Shown one piece after another: positions 35,401 through 46,550 of a stretch of 64,000 bases of DNA. A program made the translations under genes and the position numbers. The notes below the pieces were generated by a model that searched no databases, was not told where the DNA came from, and was given only the letters and a program-made list of their open reading frames with translations. Source of the stretch: Diphasiastrum complanatum (lineage: Eukaryota > Streptophyta > Lycopodiopsida > Lycopodiales > Lycopodiaceae); assembly GCA_029204225.1 (NCBI GenBank), contig CM055112.1, positions 26,053,922-26,117,921 on the forward strand. Direction: 5' to 3'. Position 1 is the first letter of the stretch, and the number at the start of each line of letters is the position of its first letter.

Positions 35401-36525
35401 AGAATACTTGACAAAGTCTTTTGAATAGCAAAACTTTGAACAAGATTAGCATGATCATTAAACAAGCCATTAAGTATAACTTGAACAAGTTCTACCTCCT
35501 TAATGCTTTCATCAATACATGCTAACTCATCATTGAATGCTTTAACTCTCAAAACAAAAGCATGAGTACTCTCTTCCTTCTTTTGCAAACTCTGAAAGAT
35601 TTGCCTCCTAAGAGTAAGCACTCTTGATGTAGACTTGGATTCATAAAGCTTCTTCAAAGCTTCCCAAGCCTCCAAAGATGATGTGCATTTACCAACTTCC
35701 TTGAGAAGTTCATTGGTAACATTCATCTTAATCATGTGTAGAGCTTTCTTTGCTCTCTTGTCATACCTCACTTGATCTTGAGGTGCTTGAGGCCTCTCCT
35801 CCATACCTGCAACAATCTCCATCAACTCATTCATCTCCAATAAGGACTCCATCCTCACCTTCCTAGTAGAATAGTTGATTGAGGTAAGCCTATCATTGCT
35901 CTCCAACATAAAGCCTCCACTTGTAGCCATGTTGAAGTGACCTGATCTTCTCACCTGTTCCAATGCACAAAGCACTCTCTTAAATGTCAACAAATGAACT
36001 CAAGAAGATATCACAAAGATATGGAACCTCTCAAATCTCTTCTAGCACTTCTAACTAGAAAATCAACACATAGAATAGTGAAATCTTGATCAACCTATGA
36101 TCTATCCTCAATCTAATGATTCTTGCCACTTCCTAAGATTGAAACACACTCAAATGAAGTTCAGTAACCTCACAAACTAGAGATTTAATCAAAATTAGGG
36201 TTTTGACAAAATCACAAAAAATTGAATATCTCAAATTCTACATGCAATTTCTAGAAACTTGATATATCTTCTTGCAGACTTCAATGAGACCTTCCTAATG
36301 CTCCAAAAATCATCTAATTTCAGTAAACCAAGTGTGAAATCGGAATTGATCAAGTATATAGCCCTATATTGAGTTTGACCTACAAAAGATCAATTCTACA
36401 CATGCAAAAATGCTGATTTTTGAGTAGAGATTAATCTAGCATGCTCTAGCATTGGTAACTCCTCCAAATCCTTTCTAAAGATGTCTGATCCTTTCATAAC
36501 CTGAAACACAAGAGCTTTGATACCA

Positions 36526-37177
36526 TGTGAAGGATTTCAGATCATTCAAGGTCCAATTCATGTCCCTGATCTTTGGTTACAATAAGGAGCAAACCAACAA
36601 TCCTGCAATGTAGAAAAATCAACATCTACATACAAAATGAGATGCAAAATCTAAGAGATATTGATCAAACATGAACCAAAACATAAAATATGTTTGCTGT
36701 CTGTACAATTACAGTACCCTACTGTATTTCACAAGTGTGGAACCAAAATAGCAATAAATGAGCATTCTACACACAAGATTGCAAGAAAACACCAAGATAG
36801 TGCACCAATGAGTAGTAGAACCCAAAGAGAACCATGTATAATGATGAAATGAGAGAGAAGAGAGAGAAGATGTGTCTCTCCACGAGTTACATCCTTTTAT
36901 AGAGTTTTCAAACCCTATTTGGCCACTTGGCTTTCCCTCCAAAATGTAAACCCTACTATTTTTGGGTCTAGATTCAATGTACCCAAAGTTCAAATTTGAA
37001 TATCTCTCAAACTTGACTACCAACTTTCCCACACTTTCAAAAAGTGTTTATTGAATGTATTTTAAACTAATATAACTTCAAAAAGTTTATCTCTAAGTCT
37101 AAAATGAGTTTTGGCCTCTTATTGACAATTTACCAAAATGTGACTAAACTAGACTAAACTAGTTGAAATCTCGCACA
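36526..37177 (-). repeat. 5' LTR of element X
   Basis: TGTGAAGGATTTC.. to ..AATCTCGCACA; matches the 3' LTR over nearly its whole length. Confidence 0.85.
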
Positions 37178-37332
37178 TACACATTAATGGATAAACAAGT
37201 CATGAAACTCAAATACATAGACATTGTCGTGGAGACCCTAATATCGTACATATAACATATGGAGGACATGCAATCAAAGATCTCATATTAGCCACTCTAC
37301 AAATCCTAATACACACAAACGACAATTAGAAG

Positions 37333-37336
<4 letters not shown>

Positions 37337-37424
<88 letters not shown>
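37337..37424. repeat. (CT)n microsatellite
   Basis: About 44 uninterrupted units, 160 bases outside the LTR of element X. Confidence 0.98.
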
Positions 37425-37426
<2 letters not shown>

Positions 37427-38904
37427 GGACTCTTCTTTATAAAAAATTACTACCCTTGATCACGCTATAAACAAACAGTTATGATTTGAGGGTCCTAAAC
37501 TTTTTTGCCAACCCAACCTGTTTTGATACACTTTCGAAAAGAATTTTTCCACCATTTTTGGTTGAAGGTGAGCTTCAACGATACTTCCTACAGAATCACT
37601 ATATGTAGCCTGTTCTCGAAGGAATTTCTTCTACTTTATGGTGAGAAGAAGTTTGGAAGAGATGGCGCCCTCCCTGGCTTGAAGTTATCTGCTTTAAACT
37701 CTACGGTATGTGGTTTTGCTCGTGTTATGTATTTGCATTCATCTCTTGTATACTTATGAATGTTATTAGATGTGGTTGATGATAAATAGGAAGGTATGAA
37801 TCTGTTGTCTAGCAATGGATCAGTTAGGGTTCATATTACCATTTTTGGCATGATTTTTACTCCATATTCTATCCGCTGTCCAGCTATGCACCAACGATGA
37901 ATGCTAACTTAGAAATCGAGAGTCTTGCTGAGGATGGATAGGTTGTTGTCCAGCGATGGACTTGCAGCGATCTATCCCGAGCAAGATAATTAAAATATTT
38001 GATACTTGTGGGTAGTTGTTTAGCGATGGACCAGCGATGAACCACGATTTCCTTCCGCATACTTCAAAAAGCATGATAATGATAGCTATACATCGTGTAT
38101 GATAGGTTGAGGCAAGTGCTTCATTATGACCAGTGATGAAGCATTTCCTATCTCATAAATGGTTATATAGATTCAAACTCCATATCATAGATATGAATGG
38201 ATGATAATGTGGCTTGTTAACTACAGTTTACAGTATGCTTTACTATCCTTCAAAGGACAGCATGAACATGTGGTTGTTCCATAAGTAACTAAGGGTTACA
38301 TACATACTCTAGAAACGAAGCTAATGTAGTATCATACTATTATCAAAAGATACAACTCAGATGCTGACACATGTTGATTATGATTAGTATACCTCATGCT
38401 GTAACTAGTTTCATTATCATACTTGTGATTGATTGCTTCTTCACAGGGAAGACTACTATGTGTAAGCACTAACAAATTAAACTTGCACTCTCTGTAACAT
38501 CGAATATTACTACTATCTTCATTTTCGATTATTTGCTGGTTAAAAGTTGGAATCTTAAGAAAAAATTTCATGTCTTCTTTCCCATTCTGAGGATAGAACC
38601 AGCTTAAGGGAGGAAGCATGTCATGACCATATTCGGTTAAGGACCTGGAATAGTCCTAATATGGTAGACCAGCCCTCCAGTGTTCGAGATTATTGGTCAC
38701 GCCGAAATTTAATTCCATGTCGAGGATTTTTTGTGACTAATTACCTTGAGAGGACCCAAACACTCTAATTGAGACATATGGAGTATTGCATGTATGTGTG
38801 AGAGATATAGGCAGGAGAACTTCATGAAGAGATGTGACCTATTTATAGTTGGCCTGCATAAGGATTGCATGGATTCATGCACAGGACTCTACTCTTGAGG
38901 CTTT
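37425..38904. other. No gene; scattered AGCGATGGA-like phrases
   Basis: No coding region is recognised. Variants of AGCGATGGA / CCAGCGATGAA recur irregularly between about 37812 and 38150. A TGTCATGACC-type string near 38618 could be an LTR end of a gypsy element, but I cannot pair it. Confidence 0.5.
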
Positions 38905-39390
38905 CCTAATGCATCAAAAATCAGCCAAAATCCAGTAAGTGAAGTATGAAATCGAAATTGATCACATATATTAAGCTAATTTGAGTTTTGATCTACAAAA
39001 GATCCAATCTACATATGCGAAGAAGTCGATTTTTGAGCAGAAGTCAATCTAGCATGCTCTAATATTGATATCATGTCCAAATCCTTAATTGTGGTTGATC
39101 CTTTCAAAACCTGCAACACAAGCTCTGATACCATGTGAAAAAATTCAGATCATTAAAATCCAAATTCATATCTTGATCTTTGGTTTGAAAGATAACACAA
39201 AATTACACACTATTTGCCAATGTAGGAAAAAACATCATCTACTTAATGAAAAATATGCAAACTCAAATAAATCGTGATCAAACATCAAACATATGATAAA
39301 ATAAAGTTGTTATCCGTACAAAAATAATAAGCTATTGTATTTCACAAGTGTGGATCCGAATATAGAAAAATTTGAACATTCCACACAAAT
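38905..39390 (-). mobile_element. Older fragment of the element X family (leader, primer site, partial LTR)
   Basis: Aligns with 36290-36770 of element X: the leader (..TCAATCTAGCATGCTCTA..), a primer-site complement GCTCTGATACCATG at about 39123-39136, and about 250 bases of LTR (..TGATCTTTGGTTTG.., TATTGTATTTCACAAGTGTGGA). It is much more diverged than the two LTRs of X, so it is an older copy. Confidence 0.8.
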
Positions 39391-41040
39391 TTTGTTACTT
39401 ATAGCTATTTTCTTGATTCTTGGCTTGTTTCCTTATTTTTTTTGTTTTACTATGCAAATGTGATGTTCATGGATAGACTAGATGTTTGATTGCTAAAATT
39501 GTACTCTTCCCTTCATTTCTAATGTCATTCCATTGAGATCCTTGTGTTTCTATCTCTCTTTGGGTATGCTATCATAAATGCTTTGTATTTTTCTTGCTCT
39601 TAGTTTTACTCTCATTGTAATTGCTATTCACCCCCCGCCAAACCTTTGCATGTCATCATTATCCGTGCCAAAACCATTGCATGAACCTAATCTCTATTTG
39701 AGCTCTTTGTTTTTGCTTGTGTGCAAAGAATGCTCTTCGCTTGTCGCACAATTTGCAAGAACTCTCCAAGGGATAAGTTCATTTTGCTAGTCAATAGACT
39801 TGTGAGCAATTCTGTCCATGGAACCTCAAGCTCTGCCATTTGGAATCATACTTATTGACGATGCAAACAAAGCATAAACATCTACTAAATGCTCACACTT
39901 CTACATACAATAGTATTAGAATACAACACAGTTTCTAAAAATGAAACAACCATGTACAATAAAGTAGGGTTATATTGAACTCATATAAGTTTCCATAGCC
40001 CACTCTGAAATACCAATCCAGCAAGCCTTTTAGTTACAATAGAAGTATTACAATCCATTGTGGTTTGTCGTAAAGCCAACTACTTCATCTAATCATAAAA
40101 CTACAAATCAACTAGATAATGCATTCAACAATTTCAACCCACTTTGTGAAATCAAACCAACAAGCATTATGGTCACAGCAATATTATAGCCCTAAAATAC
40201 ATTGTCATACAATTGACAACTTTATCTAATCATTACAAGAGCACAAACCAAATATGTCATAGCTTGAAGATGTATACATCACAAACAACTCTCGTCCAAT
40301 AGTAAGTTATAGTAGGCACACACAAAATGAACAGAAAGTAACACTTATACTACTACAGCCCAAAAATGTTTTCCAAAAAGCAAAACTCTATCTAATCATT
40401 CCAAAACTACAAATTAGTTTTAAGAAGACAAGATATTGTATTCAATAGTAGCAACCTACTCTAAGAAACCAAAACAACGAGGCATTTGTTTATAGCACAC
40501 AAGTAAAAAAGCCCACATTGCATTGCATATGCAACAAGGACGAAGGCAATGAACTATTGCATGCACTCGGACAGAAGGAACGAGAGCAAACCAACAACCA
40601 CAACATGGCCATGGAGTAGGAGCAACCATAGCCAGGGAGAGACGGCGACAGCACCAAAGGAACACGAAAGAACAAGGAGATGAGGCCAAAGAAGGGTAAG
40701 GGGAACAACAAGCCCTAGGGTCCAAATAACAAACCTAAAAAAAAGTCAGAAGAAGCCGAAAAAACTGAGCCTAGGAACAAAACATAAAAGACTCACAGAG
40801 ACAATACAATAGTAAAGTACCAAGAAAGTACCACGGAGCAGAAATTGAAACAAGCCATGAAGTAAAAATTAATGGCCAAAGAGTAACAACTTGTATTTGC
40901 TTCAAAAAAAAAACTTAACCGACAAAAAGAGAACGAAGATAATCCAAATTTCATTCTTACTAACACACATGCCAAAAAAGATCTGATGTTTTGTCCAGTC
41001 TCAAGTCTAGGAGAGGACGAGCGCGGGGGGGAACACGCGT
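39391..41040. other. No gene recognised
   Basis: AT-rich intergenic sequence. The + strand is strongly A-rich from about 40450, giving spurious minus-strand hydrophobic frames. Repeated phrases such as TCTAATCAT..AAACTACAAAT at 40090, 40215 and 40390 hint at a decayed short-period duplication. Confidence 0.5.
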
Positions 41041-41045
41041 GCTTA

Positions 41046-41048
<3 letters not shown>

Positions 41049-41082
<34 letters not shown>

Positions 41083-41195
41083 CCGAATTATGTTGAGCAC
41101 ATAAAAGATTCGAAATCAAACTAATTTGTGAGTATCATTTTAAAATCAAATACGCATTTCAAGGGTGGGTGTGTGCGGGTCTGTGTGTGTGTGTT
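41049..41195. repeat. (GT)n microsatellites at left edge of the duplication
   Basis: GT runs at 41049-41078 and about 41170-41195, each followed by a TAAGACC or TAGCCC..TTGAGCAC phrase; the same arrangement occurs at 55811-55921. Confidence 0.9.
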
Positions 41196-41502
41196 AGCCC
41201 TATTAGATGTTATTGAGCACACATTAAAGATATGGAAATCAAGATAAATAATCTATGACTATCATTTTAATAAAGTTAGTCCATTGCAGCATCAACCAAA
41301 AACCTCAAAAGCAAAAACGGAGAGAAAGTGGAGGTCAGAGACTTGTATTACCCTCAAAAGACCAATAAGAATACACTCATCAACCATGACCATCATTGTG
41401 AAGTTCAAAAGTGTGTGACAACCAAGGCTGCCCAAAAACTCCCAAACCAAGCCTTCTGCCTGTCCAAATAAGCTAGTTGCAATTGCTTTTTTCCACTTAC
41501 CA

Positions 41503-41800
41503 TCACCAATAATCACCACAGAAACAGAAGCCATCCTTAAAATGGTGGGATCTGTTTGCATCCACCACACTGATCTCACGGCCAAAATTTTTGAGATGAT
41601 CTTTCTGGCATTGTGTCAGTCACCACACACCCGAAGATTCTTCTTGATGCGAATAGGTGTCCCAGGAGGCATGTTGATGTGCCCAAAGGCAATGGCCAGC
41701 TTCTCACTCTGTTGACACAAAGCATTCTCATTCTCCTCGTCCTCCACATCATCCAGCACAAAGCTAAATCTCCTTCATTAACCCCACCAATCTATCCAGT
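41503..41800 (-). pseudogene. Decayed DYW domain following PPR copy 1
   Basis: Directly 3' of the PPR stop. Pieces of an E+/DYW deaminase domain remain in frames different from the [72 protein letters not shown] and a terminal GDYW-stop at about 41503-41520. The family's HSE active-site triplet reads QSE, the CxxCH zinc motif is cut by a stop, and frameshifts separate the parts. The editing-deaminase part is therefore not translated with the PPR array unless an intron or edit bypasses the breaks, which I cannot see. Confidence 0.85.
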
Positions 41801-44228
41801 TCAGCCAGAATCTCCTTGATGGCTTGCATCACCTACAACAAAGCCATGCACTTGGTTATCAACTTCGATCCAGCTGCACCCAGGCATTTTTTTCACACCT
41901 GCATCCTTCATTTCCTTTCTGATCTTTGCAAACTCATCCTTCCTACCAGCAGCTGCATAGATGTTTGATAGCAGCACATAAGGTGCAGTATTTTTTGGTT
42001 CCAACTTCACGACACGATCAAAGGCCCGTTTTCCTATTTCCACATGGCCATGGTTTCTAGCAGCACCAAGCAAACTCATCCAAACCACACTATCAGGCTG
42101 TATAGGCATTTTGTTGATAAATAGCTCAGCATCAGACAAGCACCCTGCACGCCCTAGAAGGTCGACCATACATGCATAGTGTTCCGTGGTTGGTGTCACA
42201 CCATGATTTTTACACATGGAATCAAAGACATAGCGACCTTCATCTACTAGGCGAGAATGGGCACATGCAGAGAGGACACAAATATATGTGACCTCGTTAG
42301 GTTTCATGCCTTCCCTCTGCATTTGATCAAACAGAGAAAGGGCCTCCTTGCCAAGCCCATTCTGCGCATATCCCGCGATCATAGCATTCCATGAAACCGC
42401 ATCTCGTTCACTCATGTTGTTGAACAGTTCACGGGCGTCCTCTGTGCGCCCACACTTTGCATACATGTCAACAAGGGTGTTTCCTACAATCACATCCGAC
42501 TGAAAGCCAGTTTCTATGATGTCGGAGTGGAGCTGTTTGCCCTGTTCCAGGGCCGCTAGGCTGGCACATGCTTTTAGGAGAAGAACAAACGTGACATTGT
42601 TTGGCTGCAGGTCTTCCTGTTTCATTTGCTCATACAGAGCAAGGGCTTCCTTGCCAAGCCCATTCTGTGCATATCCCGCAATCATAGCATTCCATGATAC
42701 CGCATCTCGTTCACTCATGTTGTTGAACAGTTCACGGGCGTCCCCTGTGCGCCCACACTTTCCATACATGTCAACAAGGGTGTTTACTAGAATCACATCC
42801 GACTGAAAGCCTCTTTTTACGATGTCGGAGTGGAGCTGTTGTCCCTGTTCCAGGGCCGCTAGGATGGCACATGCTTTTAGGAGAAGAACAAACGTGACAT
42901 AGTCTGGCTGCATGCCTTCCTGTTTCATTTGCTCATATATAGCAAGTGCCTCCTCACCAAACCCATTCTGTGTGTATCCCGCAATCATCGCATTCCATGA
43001 AACTACATTTCGTTCACTCATGATGTTGAACAGTTCACGGGCGTCCTCTGGGCACCCGCATTTTGAATACATGTCAACAAGGGTGTTTCCTACAACCACA
43101 TCTGACTGAAAGCCTGTTTTTATGATGTCGGAGTGGAGCTGTTTGCCCTGTTCCAGTGCTGCTAGGCTGGCACATGCTTTTAGGAGAAGAACAAATGTGA
43201 CATTGTCTGGCTGCACGCCTTCCTGTTTCATTTGCTCATACAGAGCAAGGGCCTCCTTGCCAAGCCCATTCTGCGCATATCCCACAATCATAGCATTCCA
43301 TGAAACCACATCTCGTTCCCTCATGTTGTTGAACAGTTCACGGGCGTCCTCTGTGCACCCACACTTTGCATACATGTCAACAAGGGTGTTTCCTACAATC
43401 ACGTCCGACTGAAAGTCTGTTTCTATGATGTCGGAGTGGAGCTGTTTGCCCTGTTCCAGGGCCGCTAGGCTGGCACATGCTTTTAGGAGAAGAACAAACG
43501 TGACATTGTTTGGCTGCACGCCTTCCTGTTTCATTTGCTCATACAGAGCAAGGGCCTCCTTGCCAAGCCCATTCTGTGCATATCCCGCAATCATAGCATT
43601 CCATGATACCGCATCTCGTTCACGCATGTTGTTGAACAGTTCACGGGCGTCCTCTGTGCGCCCACACTTTCCATACATGTCAACAAGTGTGTTTCCTACA
43701 ATCATATCCGACTGAAAGCCTCTTTTTATGATGTCGGAGTGGAGCTGTTTGCCCTGTTCCAGAGCTGCTAACCTGGCACATGCTTTTAGGACAACAACGA
43801 ACAAAACCTTGTCTGGAGCTAAGCCTGACTCTTGCATTTGCTGAAATAGGTTAATAGCCTCCTCACCTTGTCCGCTGTCAGCATATGCTGAGATGATAGC
43901 AGTCCACGAATACACATTGTGTTGAGGCATGTTGCTGAATACTCTGTGTGCATCCAGCACACTACCGCACTTGGAGTACATGTGAACAAGGGTGTTTGCT
44001 AAGAAAATATTTGAATCAAGTACACTCTGAACTATAAGGGCATGCACTTGCTTGCCCTCCGCCAGGGCTTTCTTTCTGGAACACCCCTTCAAAAGGCAAA
44101 CATAGGCGCCAATTGGTGCTATATTAGTTTGCTGGACCATAAGCTCCACCATATGCAGGGCCTCTTTCAACCGTCCTTCCTGACAGAGTGTGCTCACCTT
44201 ATCACCATTGCAAAAGGAGCCGGGCACG
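41801..44228 (-). CDS. PDF-PPR copy 1, exon 4 (PPR array and E domain)
   Basis: Acceptor ATCATGCAG; its first base completes CGC and the frame reads [20 protein letters not shown] into the PPR array. One exon carries the whole array, as usual in PLS genes. Confidence 0.92.
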
Positions 44229-45279
44229 CTGCATGATTTATATAATGATCATAAAGAGATACGAACAAGTGTCAATTTTAAAAGACCAAGAAAAAGGAGG
44301 ATATGTTGCAGTCTCAGACCCGCCGGACCTAGAGCTGCACATTCCGCAGTCAGATTAAAACCATACCGTGATCTCAATCCACCACCAGATTGTATATGAC
44401 CCAATGCCATAGAAGCCATCTTTTCTTTTACCCAGGAAGGGTTCAGCCAACCATCAACCCATAGGCCCTCAAGTGTACTCTTATGTTTAAAGTCCGGGTA
44501 CTTTGGACTTATCTGCATAACATTAAACAGTTCACAAACATAGCTTCAACTTAAGGAAAACGATTACAAAAACCAATCGGCCTAATACACATAGAAAGAA
44601 TCATAGCAGCATTAAAAACTTTTCAAGTCAGAGGTGATTAGTCAAAGCAAGAGCAGCCAGAAATACGTCCAAAAGCCACACCTTAGTAAACCTGTTGTCG
44701 CACCACTGCGATGGATCTGAGAAGAACTCCTGCCAGAGCTGTTCCCTTCTAACTCGTCTGCTTGCATGCCCTAAGGGTAAACCAGAATGCATCAAATCTT
44801 TGGCAAAACATGATTAAGGATTGTCGATGTGGCTTAAAACATCTCTGAAAATTCATCTCCCCCCTCAGCCAGGGAATGCTGGCGAATTATAAAGAGTATG
44901 ACAGAAATATAAGCATACCCGAGCCCTGAAGTGCTAAAACAGCGGATGGCTCCCGTTCTGGTGGCATGGAATGAACCCAAGGGGAATTAACCCAAATGTT
45001 AATCCACAGTGCCTGCTTTCTGGCCATGTCCATCCGAGGACGACCTGTAGAAGGGGGAGCAAGAAGAGCAGTACAAGTGAGGGAAGTAGAAGAAGATGCA
45101 TTTGTGGGTCTGATGATGACTTGGCGGTGGCACAAAAGGAGTAGAGATTGATGAGGAGAAGAAGAGAGGAATAGGAAGAAGAGGCTGCGATGGCGACGAC
45201 GATGATCGTTGTGGTTGGGGTTGGGGTTGAAAGAAAGGCCTAGTAATAATTCTCCTCGTCCTGTTGTTGTCATTGCCAT
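41801..45279 (-). CDS. PDF motif-PPR (PLS/E) fusion protein, copy 1
   Basis: Four exons on the minus strand (45279-44919, 44770-44682, 44512-44367, 44228-41801) splice in phase to 1007 residues. Residues 1-75: Ser/Arg/Leu-rich, acid-poor leader, likely an organellar transit peptide. Residues about 130-182: LWQEFFSDPSQWCDNR plus [16 protein letters not shown] and NPSWVKEKM, matching the PDF motif of plant organellar single-stranded DNA-binding (OSB) proteins; no OB-fold is seen. From about 205: PPR motifs of P, L and S type, including five nearly identical 101-residue triplets, then an E-type end with PGCSWIEVDNQVHGF. PLS proteins bind organellar RNA and specify C-to-U (or U-to-C) editing sites; the PDF motif is known for ssDNA binding. 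The combined function is unknown. Start chosen at MAMTTTG, conserved in copy 2; the open frame at exon 4 begins with GTG, which supports an upstream exon. Confidence 0.85.
42480..43790 (-). repeat. Near-identical 303-bp PLS-triplet repeats, copy 1
   Basis: QLHSDI(I/V)..GFQSDV..NTLVDMY.KCG..DARELFN.M.ER..VSWNAMI.GY.QNG recurs five times with an exact 101-residue period; most units differ by only a few residues, which points to recent unequal exchange or gene conversion. Confidence 0.9.
44367..44512 (-). CDS. PDF-PPR copy 1, exon 3 (PDF motif, second half)
   Basis: [20 protein letters not shown] then [18 protein letters not shown]. Acceptor TTATGCAG, donor CACG|GTATGG. Contains the eponymous Pro-Asp-Phe. 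Confidence 0.85.
44682..44770 (-). CDS. PDF-PPR copy 1, exon 2 (PDF motif, first half)
   Basis: HASRRVRREQLWQEFFSD followed by PSQWCDNRFTK. Acceptor TTACCCTTAG, donor GTGTGG. OSB proteins usually have WWDNR here; copy 1 has WCDNR and copy 2 WWDNR. Confidence 0.85.
44919..45279 (-). CDS. PDF-PPR copy 1, exon 1 (transit peptide)
   Basis: MAMTTTGRGELLLGLSF.. with a basic HRRRHR stretch and many serines; 120 codons plus one base. Donor G|GTATGC. Confidence 0.75.
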
Positions 45280-45330
45280 GGCTGCTGCTTGCTGCTTCAG
45301 CTCGCCTCTCGCACTCTATTTTTCGATGTG

Positions 45331-46440
45331 GTGCTCTCCTCGCTCTCTCACATCAACCCAGGAATCCCTTCACATCCCGTCGCCACCCTTTAATTTTCCC
45401 TTGCTCAATGCTAAGGCAGGGCCATTTGTTTGGCCCTTCCATCTAAGGAAAGATGGGGATATCTAAGGAAAGATGGGGATGGGAGCACAAGGGGAGGTGG
45501 AGCACCCACTTCCACCTTTGGATGCTGTGTGCATCATCATCATTGGCATGCCAATGATGGTGCGGAATATGTTCATTCTATTATTTTCAGTTTGTTTTTA
45601 ATATGCTTGCTTGAGTTCTTCTTTCTTTCTTTTTTTGAAAATTTTTATGACTTTTTTTTGAGAGCTTTGCTTTTTCAATTTTTTTTAAAGCGTTCTACTT
45701 TCGTTTTGTTTTGTTTTTTTAGCTTCTTGATTCTAACAGACTTTCAGATTTCACGTGTCTTTGTTCGTGGCTTTTGTGGACCCTTGTATACAGAGAGGGG
45801 CTTGTGGAGGTTGCATGCATGTAAGCCATGTTTATGTGCAAGCAACCTCACAAGGCTTTTCTCCTTGTCAACCTCACAAGGTTTATGTTGCATGCAATCT
45901 CACAAGGCATTTCTTGTCTCTGTCTATGCCCCGCAAACGTTTATGCTTTTGCCAGACTTTCATGCGGCCATGGTAAAAATTAATGCGGTGCAGATGTGTC
46001 TACATCGACCAACAAGTTTGCAAATATTGTCTACAACATGTGAAGTTTGTTCATCGATGGCGAGCCATTGGTAGTTCAACTTTTAGTCACAACTTATCCT
46101 CAATCGGCTATGCTATCACACAACATGAAACGTGATGACATTTGTTTTGAAACTTTGACCTAAAAAGAAACCTTTTCTGGTTTTTTTTGGTGGTCCTAGT
46201 TTTAGGCCAAAATTATGGATTTTTCCAATAAATTTCTAAATTTTATTAAGCAGTACAAGTTTTTTTTTTTTCCTGCAAACTTTATACAATCATCATAATT
46301 ACAAATGAAATAACATGTTAAGAGAACACATGATTTTTGAGACTCGAAATCCCATTGAAATACAAAATGACTTAAATTATATTTGCATATTCTTTTTTTT
46401 AAAGTACATTTTCAAAGGAAATTTCATTGATGCCTCTCAA
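45331..46440. other. Upstream of PDF-PPR copy 1; no gene recognised
   Basis: Similarity to copy 2 stops soon after the first ATG. The region includes T-rich runs and a thrice-repeated CTCACAAGG phrase (45850-45910). Promoter elements cannot be assigned with confidence. Confidence 0.45.
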
Positions 46441-46550
46441 TTTAGAACACGTTTTCAGATGATGAAGCGGAAGACCCATCTTCTTCATTAGAGTCAACTG
46501 CCATATCTTCCTCAAAATCAACATCCAGTGTTGACAAGAAACCTTGTAAG

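Larger units (their letters stand above)
31848..37177 (-). mobile_element. LTR element X: copia-like gag and protease plus unrecognised region
   Basis: Minus strand. Two long LTRs (31848-32487 and 36526-37177) in direct orientation flank the body; a primer-site complement GCTTTGATACCA (36514-36525) adjoins the right one. On its own strand the body has a copia/UBN2-type gag (35190-35993) with a KGKGKGKGK basic tail, a protease with WWIDSGASSHMTS (about 35024-35260) and a start of the GAG-pre-integrase region. From about 34750 to 32660 follows 2 kb with long open stretches in which I recognise neither integrase nor reverse transcriptase. I read it as a non-autonomous derivative that would need an autonomous partner. 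The LTRs are alike to within a few percent by eye, so it is fairly young. No target-site duplication was found. Confidence 0.8.
41049..45330. repeat. Segmental duplication, copy 1
   Basis: About 4.3 kb including the PDF-PPR gene, its introns, its DYW relic and 3' flank; copy 2 is 55811-59710 in the same orientation. Introns and flanks align as well as exons, so this is a DNA-level duplication and not retroposition. It is longer than copy 2 mainly by one 303-bp PLS triplet. Confidence 0.9.

Noticed and set aside
38618-38870. Gypsy solo LTR beginning TGTCATGACC
   Set aside because: Only the start resembles an LTR; the other end could not be set.
42516-43715. Regular series of ~96-codon frames on the + strand
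   Set aside because: Antisense shadows of the 303-bp PPR triplets; likewise at 57208-58104.
42480-43790. CRISPR-like regular repeats
   Set aside because: The 303-bp periodicity is coding PLS triplets in a plant gene, without spacers of the CRISPR type.
44225-44227. GTG as translation start of PPR copy 1
   Set aside because: It lies just after a good acceptor, and the upstream exons join in phase in both copies; a spliced ATG start is better.
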